Shown here one piece after another: positions 62,059-64,000 of a DNA stretch of 64,000 nt. A program made the position numbers and the translations under genes. Source of the DNA: Blautia faecicola (GTDB taxonomy: Bacteria > Bacillota > Clostridia > Lachnospirales > Lachnospiraceae); NCBI RefSeq assembly GCF_004123145.1, contig NZ_SDKC01000001.1:2327501-2391500 (forward strand), in the 5' to 3' direction. Each line of letters begins with the position of its first letter. The first letter of the stretch is position 1. The notes below the pieces were generated by a model. That model was given only the letters and a program-made list of their open reading frames with translations. It did not search any database and was not told the DNA's origin.

Positions 62059-62763
62059 CTACCATTCTATCTCTTCCACCGGTGTGGGATTCTCGTTTTG
62101 CACCATCTCTGCCACCTTTCCGTTCCGGATCCGCACGATCCGGTCTGCCATCGGCGTCAATGCAGAGTTGTGCGTGATGACGATCATCGTCATTCCCTTT
62201 TTCCGACAGGTATCCTGCAGCAGCTTCAATATCGCTTTTCCGGTCACATAGTCCAGTGCACCGGTCGGCTCATCACAGAGCAGCAACTTGGGATTTTTTG
62301 CCAGTGCTCTGGCAATTGCCACCCTCTGCTGCTCCCCGCCGGAAAGCTGTGCCGGGAAATTGTACATGCGTTCCCCCAGCCCCACTTCCTCGAGAACCGT
62401 CTTTGCATCCAGCGGATCTTTACAGATCTGAAGCGCCAGCTCCACATTTTCCAGTGCGGTCAGGTTTTGCATCAGGTTATAAAACTGAAACACAAAACCA
62501 ATGTCCTCTCTCCGGTACTGGATTATCTTTTTTCCCTTTAGCTGATCCACCCGGGTTCCATCCACGGATACTTTTCCTGTCGTCGCGCTGTCCATGCCGC
62601 CGAGAATATTTAATACCGTTGTCTTTCCTGCTCCACTCGGTCCGACCACAACCACAAATTCTCCCTTTTCCACCTGAAAAGAGATGCCGTCTGCGGCCTT
62701 AATCGTCACTTCTCCCATCTGATAGGTTTTTGTCACCTGATCCAGTTCCACATATGCTGCCAT
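62059..62763 (-). CDS. ABC transporter ATP-binding protein (MacB/LolD-like)
   Basis: A 234-residue ATPase: Walker [10 protein letters not shown] at about 42-50, Q-loop 'FVFQFYNL', signature [15 protein letters not shown], Walker B '[12 protein letters not shown]', and the switch His in 'ITHNSAL'. It is 10 bases upstream of the FtsX-type permease and so its partner. Such pairs act as efflux, peptide-sensing or mechanotransmitting systems. No two-component system is nearby. Confidence 0.96.
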   Translation of the reverse strand: MAAYVELDQVTKTYQMGEVTIKAADGISFQVEKGEFVVVVGPSGAGKTTVLNILGGMDSATTGKVSVDGTRVDQLKGKKIIQYRREDIGFVFQFYNLMQNLTALENVELALQICKDPLDAKTVLEEVGLGERMYNFPAQLSGGEQQRVAIARALAKNPKLLLCDEPTGALDYVTGKAILKLLQDTCRKKGMTMIVITHNSALTPMADRIVRIRNGKVAEMVQNENPTPVEEIEW

Positions 62764-62829
62764 AACACCCTCCTGTCTTTCGTATGAAATGATACTATCC
62801 TGTTCGTATTATCTGTTTATCCGAATTCC

Positions 62830-63462
62830 TCAGATACTCCACGAATCCGCTTCCCTGCAAAAGATCCGTTGCAGCTGTTCCCCACATTTTTCCACTTCTC
62901 CCAGTACTTCCCTCCTGCCTTTTTGCGTGTCAAACCAATTTTCCCGGTTGACTCCCACATCCGAAGGGCAAATGAGAAAGGTTGTCTGTGGATATAAGTA
63001 CTGATAATACAGCTTGCATCTTCTGGCATGCTGGGCTTTGCAGCAGATAATTGCCTTTTTCACCCGAATGCCCGCTGCATCTGTCACTTTTCTGGAGTTG
63101 ATCGCATTCTGATAGGTAAATGTAGCCGCATCTTCCCGCAGGATCACTTCTTCCGGTACGCCTTCTTTTCTTAGCACATCTCTCATAAATTCCCACTCGG
63201 TCTGATACGGTCCCGGATAGTTTTCCTGCATCGCCTGTACCCCTGCAAATGCTCCTTTTCCGATACTGTATTTCCCGGAAGGCAGAATCCAGGGTGCCAT
63301 CCCTTCTTTCCACAGCCGCGCCGCCTCTATGGACATCTGCGGAAATCCGTTTCCCGGCACAAAGAGGATATCTGCCTTCTCCGGTTCATCTTCCACAAAA
63401 ATAAAATCACTGATCTGATCTAAAAAACGCTCATATTCTCTGTCTTTCTTTTGTATTCCCAT
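62830..63462 (-). CDS. YdcF-like (DUF218) protein
   Basis: A 210-residue protein of the DUF218/YdcF family. 'ADILFVPGNGFPQMSIEAARLW', shown in pieces as ILFVPGNG and SIEAARLW, is the first conserved block. 'EDAATFTYQNAINSRKV' and 'IICCKAQHARRCKLYYQ' are the others. There is no membrane segment, so this is the soluble E. coli YdcF kind. Family members bind SAM or act on envelope carbohydrates; function here is open. It follows the amidase gene by 28 bases. Confidence 0.88.
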   Translation of the reverse strand: MGIQKKDREYERFLDQISDFIFVEDEPEKADILFVPGNGFPQMSIEAARLWKEGMAPWILPSGKYSIGKGAFAGVQAMQENYPGPYQTEWEFMRDVLRKEGVPEEVILREDAATFTYQNAINSRKVTDAAGIRVKKAIICCKAQHARRCKLYYQYLYPQTTFLICPSDVGVNRENWFDTQKGRREVLGEVEKCGEQLQRIFCREADSWSI

Positions 63463-63490
63463 GGATCTGCTCCCTTCTTCGTCCTGGCTC

Positions 63491-64000
63491 CTACCGGGTC
63501 GTGATCAACGTCTGATATCCGTCCCGCCGGAGCCTCTGTTCCATCAAAACGGCATTGCCGAGCTGTTCGAAAGCCCCGACCTGCACTTTATAATATCCGT
63601 CCTGCTGTAAGATATAAGACGGATATCCCTTATCCAGCAGTTCATAATTCATCCGGTCTGCATTTTCTTTGTTCTTAAATATCCCCACCTGTACCCGGTA
63701 CAACAACGGATCTTCCACCGTCTCCTGATCCAGCGTGCCAAGAATCGCTTCCGCAATGGCTTCTGCGATTTCTGAAAATTTTTCATCGAACAACTGGTTA
63801 TCCGCTTCGCTGTTGATAAAGCCCACTTCAATCAGAAGCGCCGGCATATTTGTTCTTCGCAGTACCACAAGCCCCGGCCGCTCTTTCACGCCAAGATTCC
63901 GAAATCCCACATCTTCCAGCGCCCCGTCAATGGCCTCCGCCATCTCCAGTTTGATCCCTGATTTATCGTAGATCAGCGTCTCCACGCCCTGGTACTGATT
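63491..64000 (-). CDS. N-acetylmuramoyl-L-alanine amidase with SPOR domain, C-terminal part
   Basis: The visible C-terminal 169 residues belong to a cell-wall amidase cut by the window edge. The Amidase_3 end has 'FRNLGVKERPGLVVLRR' and 'MPALLIEVGFINSEADN', with the catalytic zinc-site Glu in LLIEVG. A SPOR domain follows: 'LLYRVQVGIFKNKENAD' and 'YYKVQVGAFEQLGNA', two repeats that bind denuded septal peptidoglycan. The upstream reading frame continues through base 64000 without a stop. It acts in cell separation or spore formation. Confidence 0.93.
   Translation of the reverse strand, partial: NQYQGVETLIYDKSGIKLEMAEAIDGALEDVGFRNLGVKERPGLVVLRRTNMPALLIEVGFINSEADNQLFDEKFSEIAEAIAEAILGTLDQETVEDPLLYRVQVGIFKNKENADRMNYELLDKGYPSYILQQDGYYKVQVGAFEQLGNAVLMEQRLRRDGYQTLITTR

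Overview
This 64 kb window is from an anaerobic Firmicute, very probably a gut Lachnospiraceae (class Clostridia). The grounds are the moderate GC content, near-consensus sigma-A promoters (TTGACA-17-TATAAT type) and strong AGGAGG ribosome sites, and the gene set: SCIFF peptide with its radical SAM maturase, UPF0210 plus ACT pair, TmcAL beside pta-ackA, a GntR-clpC-radA cluster, and an anaerobic glycerol operon with DUF1667. Family is an inference; no 16S gene is present. Nearly all genes lie on the minus strand; only five protein genes and one tRNA are on the plus strand.

Layout. 1-4.1 kb: radA (cut by the window edge), a conserved hypothetical gene, clpC and a GntR regulator reading as one unit behind a promoter that carries a perfect inverted repeat. 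4.1-6.8 kb: GNAT acetyltransferase and M28 peptidase. 7.0-8.0 kb: tRNA-Leu(AAG), a MITE, and a candidate type I toxin/antisense RNA pair. 8.1-15 kb: three sugar/inositol-type genes around the purine genes purE-M-N-D. 15.3-25 kb: M29 aminopeptidase, small membrane proteins and the pyrimidine genes pyrC-F-K-D and pyrE, with amt-glnK between pyrD and pyrE. 25-30.4 kb: cold-shock protein, rpmF with its DUF177 partner, ackA-pta and tmcAL.

30.5-35.7 kb is the most distinctive part: a tightly packed five-gene operon with two SipW-signal TasA/camelysin-like proteins, a third related protein with a C-terminal membrane anchor, a SipW-type signal peptidase, and a thioester-domain adhesin with Cna-B-like repeats but no LPXTG motif. 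It looks like a dedicated surface fibre/adhesin system. Its 5' leader has four tandem 12-bp repeats ending in the ribosome site, and its best promoter overlaps the terminator of the upstream gene.

36-43.6 kb is housekeeping (UPF0210, ACT, MBL hydrolase, coaE, polA, an anti-sigma-like protein, MATE pump). 43.7-48.6 kb is a glycerol operon (glpK, glpA-like, FAD oxidoreductase, DUF1667) with leader terminators. 48.8-54.9 kb holds recJ, secDF and the SCIFF ribosomal-peptide locus. 55-64 kb holds a sortase-type (NPKTG) surface protein, a CNNM/CBS membrane protein, an ABC transporter whose permease carries a roughly 400-residue coiled coil, a YdcF-like protein and the end of a cell-wall amidase.

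Between the genes there are four copies of one miniature inverted-repeat element, each with a perfect 8-bp target duplication (GTTTTAAT, TGTGTTTT, GATTTATT, TCTATTAT), and one unrelated 166-bp palindromic element. No CRISPR array, prophage, intact insertion sequence or rRNA gene was seen.
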